Positions 28,701 through 38,645 are shown, numbered from the stretch's first letter. The stretch is DNA of 64,000 bases from Herbaspirillum sp. alder98 (GCF_020179755.1 NZ_JAIUCY010000005.1:124001-188000), one strand, 5' to 3'. Notes: a model not told the origin generated them from the letters alone. Numbers and translations: made by a program.

Positions 28701-29331
28701 TGTTATTCAGCGTGCTGATGGTGCCGCTGTTGGTGACTGCCACCCCGTTTGAACTGTCGGAGGCACTGATGGTCTTGCCGCTGTCGTTGGTCAGTGTCGT
28801 GATCGTGCCGGAGTTGTTGATGCCGTAGTAAGTGCCGTTGATGGCGCCGCTATTGGTCAGCGTGCCGATGCCGGCGGTGTTGTTGAGCGCGCCCCCTCCC
28901 GAAGTGTTGCCGCCGCTGAGGGTGCCGTTGTTGGTCAGTGTCCCCAGCGCGCCGCCCTGGCTGACGCCGTAGACATTGCCGGTGCTGTTGATGACGCCAT
29001 CATTGGTCAGCGTACCAAGTGTGGCTGTGCCGTCGGTAACGATGCCGGTGGCACCACTTGTGTTGATGGCCCCGGCCCCTGTAACCGTCATGTTCTGAGG
29101 TGAGCTGGCGTCAAATGTATAGTCAACGCCTTCGGCGCCGCCATTGACGGTCACTCCGGCCGGAGGAGCAGCCACGGCTGTATTTGCCAGCGTCGCCGCA
29201 ATCAGGAGGGTGAGAACACGCTTGCGTCCTCTGCCGCCTCCGCGCGAAACCTCGGCGACCGCAACCCATTCATCCTGAACTTCGCTCCAGACCAGACGGT
29301 ACACATGGTTCATGGATCCGGGATATTTCAT
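25762..29331 (-). CDS. Large type Va autotransporter with repetitive beta-helix passenger
   Basis: 1189 residues. The N-terminus has an extended signal peptide (MNHVYRLVWSEVQDEWVAVAE, residues 7-27), then a basic patch and VLTLLIAATLANTAVA, with cleavage near residue 54. AGAAGG supports ATG 29331; ATG 29313 is the usual ESPR start but has no Shine-Dalgarno. Residues ~80-690 are some thirty degenerate units of about 20 residues built on GTIxxLxNxGTIxGxxxG, expected to form a right-handed beta-helix. The last ~280 residues are the autotransporter barrel (IWGQAYGGHARQSERDQVDG) ending LRKLF with terminal Phe. It is probably displayed on the cell surface as an adhesin or biofilm factor. Confidence 0.93.
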   Translation of the reverse strand: MKYPGSMNHVYRLVWSEVQDEWVAVAEVSRGGGRGRKRVLTLLIAATLANTAVAAPPAGVTVNGGAEGVDYTFDASSPQNMTVTGAGAINTSGATGIVTDGTATLGTLTNDGVINSTGNVYGVSQGGALGTLTNNGTLSGGNTSGGGALNNTAGIGTLTNSGAINGTYYGINNSGTITTLTNDSGKTISASDSSNGVAVTNSGTISTLNNSGTISGPQSGISNSGTITTLLNNASGAINSSNNAIVNTIGGRIDALTNEGTIDGNGNAIFNLGTTGGPSNAVIGTLTNNGTINSVGTAITNGGTITTLVNNRTISAGFVGISNNQSGTIGTLINNDTISGSPTGLRGAAIVTDGSIGSLLNNGAISADAVGILLNSNGAITGLTNNGTISASETNLVNASATSLLTRFGISNGGTISTLTNLNTRVISGSDTGLSNTSTITALSHIGLNNTSAIGTVTNSGIISGSNTGFVNSGTVTTLNNTGLDNSGAITVLTNNGTISGSDSGLNNTGAIDTLTTVGINNTGTITALNNNGTIGGSNTGLTNTGTITTLTPTAGINNAGAINALTNAGTISGDDTGINNTGTIGPLINSGTITGAVNAIYNDTAGAIGPITNSGVVAGNIQNLSTQNLTFNGGTGTTFGTLTGFGGGSTIGTITNVNSNIIFGSGNLLLNDNINVGVNAVNNSGTAVLQVNQPVTITGNYNQGAGASLQIGVAAGATTLGAITDTGYGRLIVTGDTTIAAGSSIRLQSNGYAFAAGQRYVVVDTAGTANYNADTLRYSINGNSGTVTGSVVANGANSDLVLNVQGVAPTPEFATAPNAIASLRGLLRYTGISNAGLLNLYNATLGSLSQGSVASANRIGKQLAPAQANWAPDAPFFHALDMVGEHVDGLRRAEDGGDDGVATGESAVQRTIWGQAYGGHARQSERDQVDGYGANYSGLLFGVDQAINDGWRAGGAFSYSNTAINNTGDTSGSDTRVDGYGLIAYASYDGNPWYVKYSGAAVQQRYKTRRAISLPGFSDSASGSFNGRLYVARAEAGYPLALGNATLTPLAGLMYSYRTQAGYTEKSSNGAALAVSSAHAGSLKSALGAKLEQDFTTSYGKLVLSGRAQWIHEYRDTRQTVGASFFGDATGQTAFTTVSASSVSNLADISLGATLQRSDNLSLALRYDLQAGRGFLSQTAWLRLRKLF
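27480..29040 (-). repeat. Degenerate tandem coding repeats of the autotransporter passenger
   Basis: Roughly 60-bp units encoding GTIxxLxNxGTISG-like turns recur across about 1.5 kb. The unit core on the plus strand is variants of GTGCCGTTATTGGTCAGC. Such repeats allow length change by recombination. The central units contain Thr, Ser, Asn and Gly but no Tyr or Cys. Confidence 0.8.
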
Positions 29332-29521
29332 ATCAATACCCTTCTACGAGGGAGTCAACTACATCTCCGCAGCGAATTCGTTGTATCCCAACAGTCATCC
29401 GCGACATAGCCATGTTACGCAGAAGACACCTACGCTAATCCAATGAATTGCGCAGAGTATTACCATCATTTATTGATTTTCCGCAAAAAACGATGTCATC
29501 CCGCCAATTCACGTCCTACCG

Positions 29522-30094
29522 TCAACGAACGCCGTAAGCCGGTTGTACTCCCGCCGATGTGTTCAGCGCGAGGTAATGCTTAACGATTTGATCAGTTGCT
29601 GCCCTGGCTGAAAGCAGGTCGGTATCGATCAGAAATTCAGGATGAGTCGGTCGTTCGTAGGGATCATCTACGCCTGTAAAGTGTGTGATCTCCTTTGCCT
29701 TGGCCCGCCGATACAATCCTTTCGGATCTCGCTCCATGCAGACCTCGATATCCGTATCGATGAACACCTCGAAGAATTCGTCATTGCGAAAACGCCGCCT
29801 GGCCGCCTGGCGATCATCTTCATAGGGGGAAATTGCACTTACAACAACAACCAGGCCGGCCTCTACCATCAGCTTGGCGACTTCGCTGATGCGGCGCACG
29901 TTTTCTGATCGGTCCGCTTTGGTGAACGACAAATTATTGTTCAGCCCAAGCCGCAATCGATCGCCGTCCAGCACAAAGGATCGATAGCCCTGAGCGCGCA
30001 AAGTTTCATCGATCAGGTTTGCGATCGTTGATTTTCCAGCCCCGGACAAACCTGTGAGCCAGTAACAGCAGGACTTTTGAGCGGTGGTATCCAT
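29522..30094 (-). CDS. cysC: Adenylylsulfate (APS) kinase
   Basis: 190 residues, a normal stand-alone CysC. P-loop WLTGLSGAGKSTIANLIDE (residues ~13-31), DGDRLRLGLNNNLSFTKADR with the APS-binding pattern, then ISPYEDDRQAARR and the FIDTDIEVCMERDPKGLYRRAK lid region. It phosphorylates APS to PAPS. No sulfate reduction genes or ATP sulfurylase (cysDN) are adjacent, so it is not a standard assimilation operon. It lies 190 bp upstream of the autotransporter on the same strand, which suggests it feeds the linked sulfotransferase. Its APS must come from chromosomal ATP sulfurylase. Confidence 0.94.
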   Translation of the reverse strand: MDTTAQKSCCYWLTGLSGAGKSTIANLIDETLRAQGYRSFVLDGDRLRLGLNNNLSFTKADRSENVRRISEVAKLMVEAGLVVVVSAISPYEDDRQAARRRFRNDEFFEVFIDTDIEVCMERDPKGLYRRAKAKEITHFTGVDDPYERPTHPEFLIDTDLLSARAATDQIVKHYLALNTSAGVQPAYGVR

Positions 30095-30170
30095 GAGCAG
30101 GATATCTCGTAAAAGATCAATCAGAGTGCACGCGTAAGTTGTTCATTCCACTTTGCCAACATCGCGCGCC

Positions 30171-31901
30171 TTAGAATTCCTCCCAGGATCCGCTGCCGTC
30201 TTTTTCGGCGATGTCCTTTTGAGCGGAAGACTTCGGAAGCGCAGGCTTGGGTGCAGTGTTTTTCTGGATCGGTGCAGGCTTGGGCGTGATATCCACGGTC
30301 GCCTTGCGGTTCGCGGCAGTCGGGGTCGTGGGCGCGGCGGCGTGAGCGAAGCCAGTGGCGGCCACACGTTCAGGGTCAAGTTTGAACACGCTGACCGTCT
30401 TTTCGAGATGTTGCGCCTGATCCCGCAACGACTGCGCGGCGGCGGCAGCTTGTTCGACCAACGCCCCATTTTGTTGGGTGGCTTGATCCATCGAGGTAAT
30501 AGCCTGGTTCACCTGCTCGATGCCACTGCTTTGTTCGGCGCTGGCGGAGCTGATTTCACCGACGATATCGGTAACCCGGCGCACGCTGTTGACTACTTGC
30601 TCCATGGTGGCGCCGGCCTGTGCAACCAGATTGCTACCGTTCTCGACGGTCGAGACCGAGTCATCAATCAGCGTCTTGATTTCCTTGGCTGCAGTCGCGC
30701 TGCGTTGCGCAAGGTTGCGCACTTCGGATGCGACCACTGCAAAGCCGCGGCCCTGCTCGCCGGCACGGGCAGCTTCTACCGCCGCATTGAGTGCGAGGAT
30801 GTTGGTCTGGAAGGCGATGCCGTCGATGACGCTGATGATGTCCACGATCTTGCGTGAAGAAGTATTGATCGTGTCCATGGTGGTGATTACCTGGCTGACG
30901 ACATTGCCCCCTTCGGTGGCCACCTCGGAAGCGGAAACCGCCAACTCATTGGCTTGACGGGCATTGTCGGCATTTTGCTTAACAGTGGAAGTCAGTTCTT
31001 CCATCGCGGACGCTGTTTCTTCCAGTGACCCTGCTTGCTGTTCTGTTCTAACGGAAAGATTCATATTGCCGGACGCAATCCCACTGGAGGCTGCAGTGAT
31101 CGTGTTCACGCTAAGACGGACATCGCTGACGATGGCGACAAGACTGCTATTCATCTGATCAATGGCTTGCATCAGCTGACCTATCTCGTCTTTGGAGGTC
31201 ACCCGGATATTCATCGTCAAATTGCCGTCGGCAACTGCCTTTGCGACGTTGACGGCTTCAAGAAGCGATCTCACTATTTTCCGGGACAGCATCAAGCCGG
31301 TTATTGCCACCACCAAAGCGACTATCACGCTGACGAGAACCGCGAGAATATTGGCGTTCTGCATGGTTGCTGTCGCCGTCTCAGCGCCTTGCTTGCCGAG
31401 TTTTTCGTTGTACTTTTTTTGTTCTGCGAAGGCGTTCATCATCTTGTCGACGGCGCCTTGTGACGCCAGCATCGAATTCATCGCTTCTTCTATCTTCCCG
31501 GCTGCAGCAACAGCCATGACGATTTCTCGCTGCTTTTCATAAACGGCAAACGTCTCACGGGCAGCGCGCAGCAGTTCGGCATCATTCTTGTCTGCGATAT
31601 TTTCTTTTTCGTACTTGTTCAATGCCTCGATGACTTTGACGTGTGCCGCACTCATCGCCTTTTCCGTCGAGCTTCTTACCGCAGGATCGGCATCGGCAAT
31701 GTACTTCCACAGCGCTACCCGAATGGAATATGCCGCGTCGGAAGCATCTTGTATCGTGAGAATGCTGGGAACTGTCTTGACGGTCGCGTAGCTGGCGGCG
31801 CGGTTGACTCGGTCGATCTGGTATACGCTGATCCCCGTCAGAATAACCAATCCAAGAAGCACGGAAAAAATCAGAAGGTGAAGCTTTTTTGAAATTGTCA
31901 T
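30171..31901 (-). CDS. Methyl-accepting chemotaxis protein with CheR-tether pentapeptide
   Basis: 576 residues from ATG 31901, chosen because AGGGG sits at proper distance; the ATG at 31907 directly abuts it. TM1 is residues ~7-28, a periplasmic four-helix-bundle ligand domain follows (~30-185), then TM2 (ILAVLVSVIVALVVAITGLML), HAMP and the signalling domain with hairpin tip IDGIAFQTNILALNAAVEAA near 360-380. The C-terminus is SGSWEEF, a WEEF-type tether recognised by CheR/CheB in related receptors. No che genes are present, so it must plug into the chromosomal pathway. Confidence 0.95.
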   Translation of the reverse strand: MTISKKLHLLIFSVLLGLVILTGISVYQIDRVNRAASYATVKTVPSILTIQDASDAAYSIRVALWKYIADADPAVRSSTEKAMSAAHVKVIEALNKYEKENIADKNDAELLRAARETFAVYEKQREIVMAVAAAGKIEEAMNSMLASQGAVDKMMNAFAEQKKYNEKLGKQGAETATATMQNANILAVLVSVIVALVVAITGLMLSRKIVRSLLEAVNVAKAVADGNLTMNIRVTSKDEIGQLMQAIDQMNSSLVAIVSDVRLSVNTITAASSGIASGNMNLSVRTEQQAGSLEETASAMEELTSTVKQNADNARQANELAVSASEVATEGGNVVSQVITTMDTINTSSRKIVDIISVIDGIAFQTNILALNAAVEAARAGEQGRGFAVVASEVRNLAQRSATAAKEIKTLIDDSVSTVENGSNLVAQAGATMEQVVNSVRRVTDIVGEISSASAEQSSGIEQVNQAITSMDQATQQNGALVEQAAAAAQSLRDQAQHLEKTVSVFKLDPERVAATGFAHAAAPTTPTAANRKATVDITPKPAPIQKNTAPKPALPKSSAQKDIAEKDGSGSWEEF

Positions 31902-31964
31902 GATCATCCCCTGTTGATTAGAAATATATTTATCGGATCATTTCCGGTCAATGACAAAGCATGT

Positions 31965-34900
31965 TCATCGCACGAAAGACACGGTGTTAAGCAAGGCCAA
32001 AGCTTCATCGAAGTCGAACGTTTCAATCTTAGCCGCTACCTCGCGCAACTGAATTGCCTCGCCGCTTCCGGCAACAATGCCTTCCAGTTCACTCAGCGAA
32101 TCCAGCGAAGCTGCGTCGCTGTCGGCCAGCAGACGTTTGAGCTCATCAAGGCATTGCTGGAATCGCGGCCCGGAGATCGTAGTTGCCACCAGCGCTGCGC
32201 CAGACTCCGGAGCAGATCCGAGTTGCGTGATCCCCGCTAAAACGGTACGCAGCTTATCGTTGACGGTCGCCGACAAAGGCGCCCATGTGACATCGCCCCC
32301 CGTCTGCTGGAGGGCGGCCTCCAGGTCTGCGGCAGACTGGGCAAGCGTCATCGCGCCGATATTTCCGGCGGTACCCCGCAAGGTATGGGCGAGCCTGGTG
32401 GCGACTGTCAGATCGCCGGCCGCCAACGCATCGGCGAAGGACTGCGGGAAGCCTTGTTGCGATTCCTGAAACTTAAGCAGCATGCGACGATACAGATCCG
32501 GTTTTCCCATGCAGGTAGCCAAGCCGGCTGCCTGATCAATTCCGGCAAGCGATGGAAACTCTGCGGTCTTATTTTCTGGCCGTTTTGTTTGCGGCGTTGT
32601 CGATTGAGGAGAGGACGGACGTATCCACTTCGCCATCGTTGCGAACATGGTCGCGACATGCAGCGGCTTGGAGATATGGTCGTTCATACCGGAGTCGATT
32701 GCCTGTTCGCGGTCGCCGGCCATCGCGTTGGCGGTCATCGCAATGACGGGCAATCGGGAGTGCCGGGGCTGTTCGCGGATCTTGCGCGTCGCCGTATATC
32801 CATCCATGACAGGCATCTGGCAATCCATCAGCACGCCATCGAAGGTTTCGTCGCCGGCAAGAATATCGAGCGCTTGCTGGCCGTTTTCTGCAAGCATGAA
32901 GGAGATGCCGGCGGCCGTCAGCAACTCGCCGGCCAGCTCCTGATTCATTTCATTGTCTTCCACCAGCAGTACGTGGGCGCCGGCCAGGAGCGTGACATTG
33001 CCGGCGCTTTGATCATGCCGTTCGGTGGAGCGGGTCTCGGTCACGACCCCTTTGCCCAGCGCCTCGCCGATTGCCTCCAGCAAGGTGGACGGCGTGACCG
33101 GTTTGGTCAGCACCGACGACAGCCGAACCTGCATGCGCGCAGCTTCTTCCTGTGCCTCATCGCGGCCGAAAGCCGTGACCATGATGACCGAAGGTACCGA
33201 ACGAATCTCGCCCGCGTTCATCTGGAGTACCGTTTCCACGCCATCCATTCCCGGCATTTTCCAGTCCATCAGGACAAGATCGTAAGGCAGCTCCCTGCGC
33301 TCGGCATCCTTCAAAAGATGTAGTGCCTTGCTGCCGCTGCTGGCCATGTCCACTTCCAGCCCAAAGCTGCGCGCCATGGTCGAGAGGATCTCGCGCGCGC
33401 TGGCGTTGTCATCCACCACGAGAACACGCAGACCGAGCAGCTCTTCCGCCTTGAACATGCGACGCGGCGCAGCATTGCGCTGAAGGCCGAAGCGCGCATG
33501 AAAGTGGAAAGTCGAGCCCTCTCCATGTTCGCTCTCCACCCAGATGCGGCCGTCCATCATCTCGACCAGACGCTTGGAGATGGCCAGACCCAGTCCCGTC
33601 CCACCGTATTTGCGGGTCGTCGAGCTATCGGCCTGGCTGAATGACTCGAACATGCGACTGCATTGTTCCGGGGTCATGCCGATCCCGGTATCTCGTACCC
33701 AGAAATGCAACTCCACCTCATCCGGCGTCACGGAAACTTGCTTGATGCCGACGACGATCTCGCCGTTTTCTGTGAACTTGGTTGCATTGTTCCCAAGGTT
33801 GATCAGCACCTGGCCCAGCCGCAGCGGGTCGCCGATCAGCGCAGTCGGGATGTGCGCCGGGCTGTCGAACAACAGTTCCAGGCCCTTGTCGTCGGCCTTG
33901 AGGCCGACCATGCTGGCAAAGTTGTCCATCACGTCTTCGAGCCGGAAATCGACGCGCTCCACAGTCATCTTGCCGGCTTCGATCTTTGAAAAGTCGAGAA
34001 TGTCGTTGATGATTCCCAGCAGATTTTCTGCAGAACGATGGACCTTCTCGATATAGTTGCGCTGTTTCTTGTCCAGCTGCGTGGACAGCGCCAGATGGCT
34101 CATGCCGATGATGGCGTTCATCGGCGTACGGATTTCATGACTCATGTTGGCCAGGAATTCACTCTTGGCGCGGGTGGCGCCCTCGGCAATCTCCTTGGCG
34201 CGGCGGACCTCCTCTTCGGCCCGCTTGCGGTCGGTGATGTCGTAATACCATTCGACCGTAATGTCGCCGGACGCCAGCGGCACCTGGATGGCGCTCAGCA
34301 GAACCTCCACGACCGAACCGTCAGGGCGGAGGAAGCCGGCTTCAAAATTGAGAACATCGCCGGCGGAAATCGCCTGCGCGTAGCGCTGCCTGCATCCGTC
34401 ATCAGCCCACAAGCCGGATGCCTTGTCCCGGGAAAACAATTCATCCGCGCTCATGCCCGCGAGGATTTCCAGCTGCCGGTTGCAATAGATCAGCGAACGG
34501 TCGTCTTGCCGTTCGATGGACATGGCCACGGGGCTGCTGTCGAGCACCCGGCGCATGCGTTTTTCACTTTCCTGAACCTTGGCCTCCATGGCGCGGCGCT
34601 CACTCGTGTCACGCACCGACGCACAAACGCACTGACCGTATTCGCCCACTGCTGGCAACGAAGCCAGACCGATTTCGACAGAGAACAGGCTGCCGTCCTT
34701 GCGAACACCCTGCAGATCCATCAGGCCTCCGCCCATCTGTCGGGTGCCCTCTTCTCTAGTGAAACCTTTACGCAGCCCGGCATGACGGGGACGAACCGAG
34801 GCCGGCACCAATTTTTCCACGGACAGGCCGAGCAGTTCGCCGGTCTCATAGCCAAACAAACCGTCAAGCTGAGTATTGGCGAGAATGATCTTGCCGTGTT

Positions 34901-36353
34901 CATCGACCACCAGCATGCCGTCCGGGGCCGACTCCACCACACCGCGAAACCAGGCTTCTGTCTCTTTGAGAGCGGCTTGCTGAGCTTCCAGTTCGGTCGC
35001 CTGCTCTTCCAGACGCGATGCCTGCTCCTGCGACTGCGTCAGCAGATGTTGTACGGTCAGGGAGCGATCGAGTATCTCCATGCTGATGGCGAGACGCGGC
35101 AACACTTCTTCCAGCAAGGCCCTCGCGCTGTCGTCTGCCGTCTCGAAGCAGGCGAGTTCCAGCACGCCTGCCAGCTTGTCGCCATTAAGAATGGGTCGCA
35201 CCATGATCTCGCTGTGGGCAATCTCGCCAAGCGCCGAGTGGATGCGCCAGGCGCCGTCGCCACCCTGCTGCATTGTTCTGGGCAACCGGTCTCTGGCGCA
35301 TTGGCCGAGCAGGCCGACGCCCGGTTCGATTTTTCCGGCTGGCGCGTGATCGCCGCTGACCGCGTAGCCGCCCGCCAGGATCAGTACTTCGCGTGCGCTG
35401 TCCCAGCGGTAGAGCAAGCCCTGACCGATATGCAGCAGCGGCGCCAGATGCTGGAAGAACAGCGCCGCCAATTCTTCAGGTGAGTCCGCCTGCTGCAGTG
35501 CCGCCTGAATCATGGCTTCCTGCGACTTGATCCAGCGCTGGGCCTCGAGCTGGATTGATTCGGTCTGCAAGGAAGCGATGGCACGGGCCAGATCGCCGGT
35601 CTCGTTCTGATAATCCGTATGCGGGATATCCAGGTGCAGCTTGCCGGCGGCCAGCTCTTCCACCGCGATTCTGACCCGGTTGATGGGGCGCCTGATGGAT
35701 CTGCTGATCAACCAGGAAAAGGCCAGCGCCAGGACCAGTCCTCCGAGCAGCAGGGCGTACGTCAATACGTTGCGGGTAAAGGCGAAAGTCTGGACATTCA
35801 CCGCCGTGTCGCGCACGCCAAACTCTTTGACGGTGGCAATTTCCGCCAGCAGCCTATCGGCGCTGCGGTTGACTTCCTTGAAGCTGATGCTCTCGACCAG
35901 CGATGCGGCTTCGCGTCGCATGCCTTGCTTGGAGAGATCCAGCGCCTCCGACATGGTCCGCCGCATGCGGGAGAGGAGTATCTCGAACTGGTCCAGACGT
36001 TCGACATTGTCCGATTTGAACAGCGTCGGGCGGGTCGACTGAATAGCTTGCTGGACGTACTGGTATGCATCGTCCATTTCCTGCACGGCCTCGTCGCGTT
36101 CTCCCACCGATTCCGCACTGACGATGCGATGGGCCGCAAGCACCATGTGTGCAAAATGGATTCTGCCCTCCTGCACCCTGGCGATGCCGATGATGCCTTC
36201 TTCCTGCAGCCGCTTCAGGTCCCTGCTCAGGTCGGCCTGCGTTTGCAGACTTTGAATGCCGAGGGCAAGGGAAAACAGCAACAGCGACACAAAACCAACT
36301 ACCAGCTTATGACGAAGCGGCAAGCGCTCCAGGATCTGAAAAGCCGAACTCAT
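31965..36353 (-). CDS. Hybrid sensor histidine kinase (HAMP-GAF-PAS-PAS-HisKA-HATPase-REC-REC-HPt)
   Basis: 1462 residues from ATG 36353, supported by GGGAG 4 bp before; a longer frame to 36365 lacks this. Order: TM near residue 20, periplasmic helical sensor, TM near 205, HAMP, GAF (~290-430), two PAS domains (~470-720), H-box [11 protein letters not shown] near 736-746, ATPase with [16 protein letters not shown], receiver 1 (DWKMPGMDG near 1029), receiver 2 (DCQMPVMDG near 1174), and HPt with phospho-His in [10 protein letters not shown] near 1322. This is a full internal phosphorelay of the BarA/TorS sort. The probable output partner is the HD-GYP response regulator 33 bp upstream. Confidence 0.95.
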   Translation of the reverse strand: MSSAFQILERLPLRHKLVVGFVSLLLFSLALGIQSLQTQADLSRDLKRLQEEGIIGIARVQEGRIHFAHMVLAAHRIVSAESVGERDEAVQEMDDAYQYVQQAIQSTRPTLFKSDNVERLDQFEILLSRMRRTMSEALDLSKQGMRREAASLVESISFKEVNRSADRLLAEIATVKEFGVRDTAVNVQTFAFTRNVLTYALLLGGLVLALAFSWLISRSIRRPINRVRIAVEELAAGKLHLDIPHTDYQNETGDLARAIASLQTESIQLEAQRWIKSQEAMIQAALQQADSPEELAALFFQHLAPLLHIGQGLLYRWDSAREVLILAGGYAVSGDHAPAGKIEPGVGLLGQCARDRLPRTMQQGGDGAWRIHSALGEIAHSEIMVRPILNGDKLAGVLELACFETADDSARALLEEVLPRLAISMEILDRSLTVQHLLTQSQEQASRLEEQATELEAQQAALKETEAWFRGVVESAPDGMLVVDEHGKIILANTQLDGLFGYETGELLGLSVEKLVPASVRPRHAGLRKGFTREEGTRQMGGGLMDLQGVRKDGSLFSVEIGLASLPAVGEYGQCVCASVRDTSERRAMEAKVQESEKRMRRVLDSSPVAMSIERQDDRSLIYCNRQLEILAGMSADELFSRDKASGLWADDGCRQRYAQAISAGDVLNFEAGFLRPDGSVVEVLLSAIQVPLASGDITVEWYYDITDRKRAEEEVRRAKEIAEGATRAKSEFLANMSHEIRTPMNAIIGMSHLALSTQLDKKQRNYIEKVHRSAENLLGIINDILDFSKIEAGKMTVERVDFRLEDVMDNFASMVGLKADDKGLELLFDSPAHIPTALIGDPLRLGQVLINLGNNATKFTENGEIVVGIKQVSVTPDEVELHFWVRDTGIGMTPEQCSRMFESFSQADSSTTRKYGGTGLGLAISKRLVEMMDGRIWVESEHGEGSTFHFHARFGLQRNAAPRRMFKAEELLGLRVLVVDDNASAREILSTMARSFGLEVDMASSGSKALHLLKDAERRELPYDLVLMDWKMPGMDGVETVLQMNAGEIRSVPSVIMVTAFGRDEAQEEAARMQVRLSSVLTKPVTPSTLLEAIGEALGKGVVTETRSTERHDQSAGNVTLLAGAHVLLVEDNEMNQELAGELLTAAGISFMLAENGQQALDILAGDETFDGVLMDCQMPVMDGYTATRKIREQPRHSRLPVIAMTANAMAGDREQAIDSGMNDHISKPLHVATMFATMAKWIRPSSPQSTTPQTKRPENKTAEFPSLAGIDQAAGLATCMGKPDLYRRMLLKFQESQQGFPQSFADALAAGDLTVATRLAHTLRGTAGNIGAMTLAQSAADLEAALQQTGGDVTWAPLSATVNDKLRTVLAGITQLGSAPESGAALVATTISGPRFQQCLDELKRLLADSDAASLDSLSELEGIVAGSGEAIQLREVAAKIETFDFDEALALLNTVSFVR

Positions 36354-36386
36354 GCGAGCTCCCATGTCATGCAGTCAGCGGAAAAT

Positions 36387-37550
36387 TCATTCGGCACCGG
36401 AAATGAATTGCAGGGCGGCGGCTTTTTGCGCCATGTCGTGATCGGAATCGGCGAATTGTGCCGCGACCGCCCGGAATTGATCCACGCAGGCGAAGAAAGC
36501 ATCGCAGACGTCGGGATCGAAATGCTTGCCGTGTCCTTCGCGCATGATGCGTGCGGCTTCTTCGTGCGACATACCATTTTTATAAACGCGCCGGCTGATC
36601 AGGGCATCGTAGACATCCGCCACCGCCATGAGCCGTGCGGAGATGGGGATGTCGTCTCCCGCTTTGCCTTCGGGATAGCCGGAGCCGTCCCATTTTTCCT
36701 GATGGCCGTAGGCGATTTCTTTTGCGAGATGCAGAAATTCGACATTCATGCCCAGTTGTTGCTCGGCATGCGCAATCGCATCGCGCCCAAGGGTGGTGTG
36801 CGTCTTCATGATTTCGAATTCTTCCGGCGTGAACTTGCCCGGTTTGAGCAGAATCCGGTCGGGAATGCCGATCTTGCCGATGTCGTGCAAAGGCGCCGAC
36901 TTGAACAGCAGCTTGATCGTTTCATCATCGAGAAAATGACGGAAGCGTGGATGGTCGCGCAGATGCTCGGCCAATATCTTCATGTAGTACTGGGTGCGGC
37001 GGATGTGGTTGCCCGTTTCGTTGTCGCGTGTTTCGGCCAGCGAGGCCATCGCGTGGATGGTCACATCCTGAATGGCCAGGACTTCGAGTGTGCGCCGGGC
37101 GACTTCCTGCTCCAGATAGTCGCTCTTGTCTTTCAGGAAATCTGCCGCCGCCTTGACCTTGAGTTGCGTCTCCACGCGCGCCAGCACGACCGGTGGACTG
37201 ATGGGTTTAGTGATGTAGTCCGCAGCACCCATCGTAAGTCCACGCGTCTCGTCGGCAGTCGATGCCATCGCGGTCAGGAAGATGATGGGGATGTCCCGCG
37301 TGTGTACGTCGCTCTTCAGGACCTGCGCCACTTCGTGCCCCGACAGGCCGGGCATCATGATGTCGAGCAGGATCAGGTCAGGCAGCGGATCGGCTTGGGC
37401 GATACGCAATGCCTTTTCGCCATTGTTGGCTATCTTGATTGTGTAGCGATCGCCTTCCTTGAGAAGATTCGCCATCAGCAACAGATTATCCGGGCTGTCG
37501 TCGACAATCAAAATGATCGGCTTGCGGGAGAAATCGTGCGCTAATTCCAT
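36387..37550 (-). CDS. HD-GYP response regulator (RpfG-like cyclic-di-GMP phosphodiesterase)
   Basis: 387 residues. Receiver domain residues 11-130 with phospho-acceptor D63 in LLDIMMPG and KPISPP. HD-GYP domain ~155-370 with H222-D223 (HDIGKIGIPD) and HQEKWDGSGYPEGK at 283-296, all metal and GYP residues present. It is expected to hydrolyse cyclic-di-GMP when phosphorylated. GGAG 6 bp before ATG 37550 supports the start. It is the first gene of the signalling/sulfation block. Confidence 0.95.
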   Translation of the reverse strand: MELAHDFSRKPIILIVDDSPDNLLLMANLLKEGDRYTIKIANNGEKALRIAQADPLPDLILLDIMMPGLSGHEVAQVLKSDVHTRDIPIIFLTAMASTADETRGLTMGAADYITKPISPPVVLARVETQLKVKAAADFLKDKSDYLEQEVARRTLEVLAIQDVTIHAMASLAETRDNETGNHIRRTQYYMKILAEHLRDHPRFRHFLDDETIKLLFKSAPLHDIGKIGIPDRILLKPGKFTPEEFEIMKTHTTLGRDAIAHAEQQLGMNVEFLHLAKEIAYGHQEKWDGSGYPEGKAGDDIPISARLMAVADVYDALISRRVYKNGMSHEEAARIMREGHGKHFDPDVCDAFFACVDQFRAVAAQFADSDHDMAQKAAALQFISGAE

Positions 37551-37980
37551 TACATGCTCCGGTGCGGGTTTCAGTTGTTATTTGTTTTATGTATGTTTCG
37601 CGAGCCAGTCCTGATGGCTGATATCACTGGAGGTCATTAGTAATGTTTATTCTCGTTAGTAATGTAGCAGAAGGCATGTTTAATATCCTGCTCGCCGACA
37701 CATTTTTGTCATTGTCTTTTTTGCAATTTAGGCCCGCATCACGACACGAATGGGGTGAGATTATGTCATGAGACCTCCGTGATGTTTCGTTGGTCATATC
37801 AGCTTCGCCTATGAAGATGGACTTCATCACAGTAACCATCCACTTCCAGCCAAAGCAGCCGTGATATGGTTAAATTTTTGTAGTACTAAATTGCGCAAGC
37901 ATCGCAGACCGCATGACTAAACTTAGAAGCAATAAAAATATGCTACGGCTAGCGCGTTAAAAGTCTGCTTGGAATCTAAA
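37551..37980. promoter_or_regulatory. Upstream region of the signalling block with a 10-bp direct repeat
   Basis: 430 bp without a convincing gene; a 71-codon frame at 37624-37839 looks random. The repeat TTAGTAATGT occurs at 37637-37646 and 37656-37665, 19 bp apart (about two helical turns), upstream of the HD-GYP gene. It could be an activator site. Confidence 0.35.
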
Positions 37981-38645
37981 TCAGGCGCCATAAATTTGGT
38001 TCCGTCCCTTGCGCTTAGCTTCATATAGATGTTGATCGGCTACTTCCACGCATGCGGCCAGCGTCGAGCCATGCTTTGGAACGACGGCTGCTACACCCGC
38101 GCTAAACGTGACGATCGACGAGCCTTTATTCGCTGCATGAGGCAACGCCAATGCTTCAACTTCGCGGCGCAATCGATCGAGCACATCGTATGCGTGCAGA
38201 GCGTCTTGTCCGGGTAGAATGACAATGAATTCCTCGCCTCCATAACGAGCTATGAAATCGCTACCATTACGCAACCCGGCTGCGAGGGTCTGCGCAACAG
38301 CACAGAGACATTGGTCACCAGCCTGATGCCCATAGTGGTCGTTATATGCTTTGAAATGATCGATATCGACCATTGCCACGGCAAACCATTCTTTATTCCG
38401 CATGGCGCGTTGCCATTCGAGCTCTCCGATATTGACGTACTCTCTGCGATTCGGGAGCCCAGTCAAGCCATCGGTCGTACTCAATTGAGCCAATCTATGA
38501 TTGGCCCGATAAGTTAGATAAGCGCCTACCAAAACAACTAAAGAGAAAATGCTTGTGATTATCCAGGCATTCCAGGCTTCGCGCCGCCAGTTAAAAAATA
38601 CATCGTCCGTCGACAAACCAACGACCAAGCCCAATGGTTGCCCGG
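37981..38645 (-). pseudogene. Diguanylate cyclase, N-terminally truncated by IS3 remnant
   Basis: About 220 residues remain: the end of a periplasmic sensor domain (AGQPLGLVVGLSTDDVFFNWRREA), one TM (AWIITSIFSLVVLVGAYLTYR) and a complete GGDEF domain with active motif RYGGEEF and LTGLPNRREY. The family normally has a first TM and a ~250-residue sensor before this; here IS3 sequence begins instead. A TTG at 38634 could start a short protein, but no promoter or Shine-Dalgarno is evident. Confidence 0.8.

Noticed and set aside
27480..29040. CRISPR-like periodic repeats
   Set aside because: Units are degenerate, in frame and translate to beta-helix turns; no identical repeats with unique spacers and no cas genes.
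35619..37544. 641-codon plus-strand frame
   Set aside because: Antisense of the hybrid kinase and HD-GYP genes, both of which have full motif sets.
37624..37839. 71-codon minus-strand frame upstream of the HD-GYP gene
   Set aside because: No Shine-Dalgarno, random-looking composition, overlaps the direct repeats.
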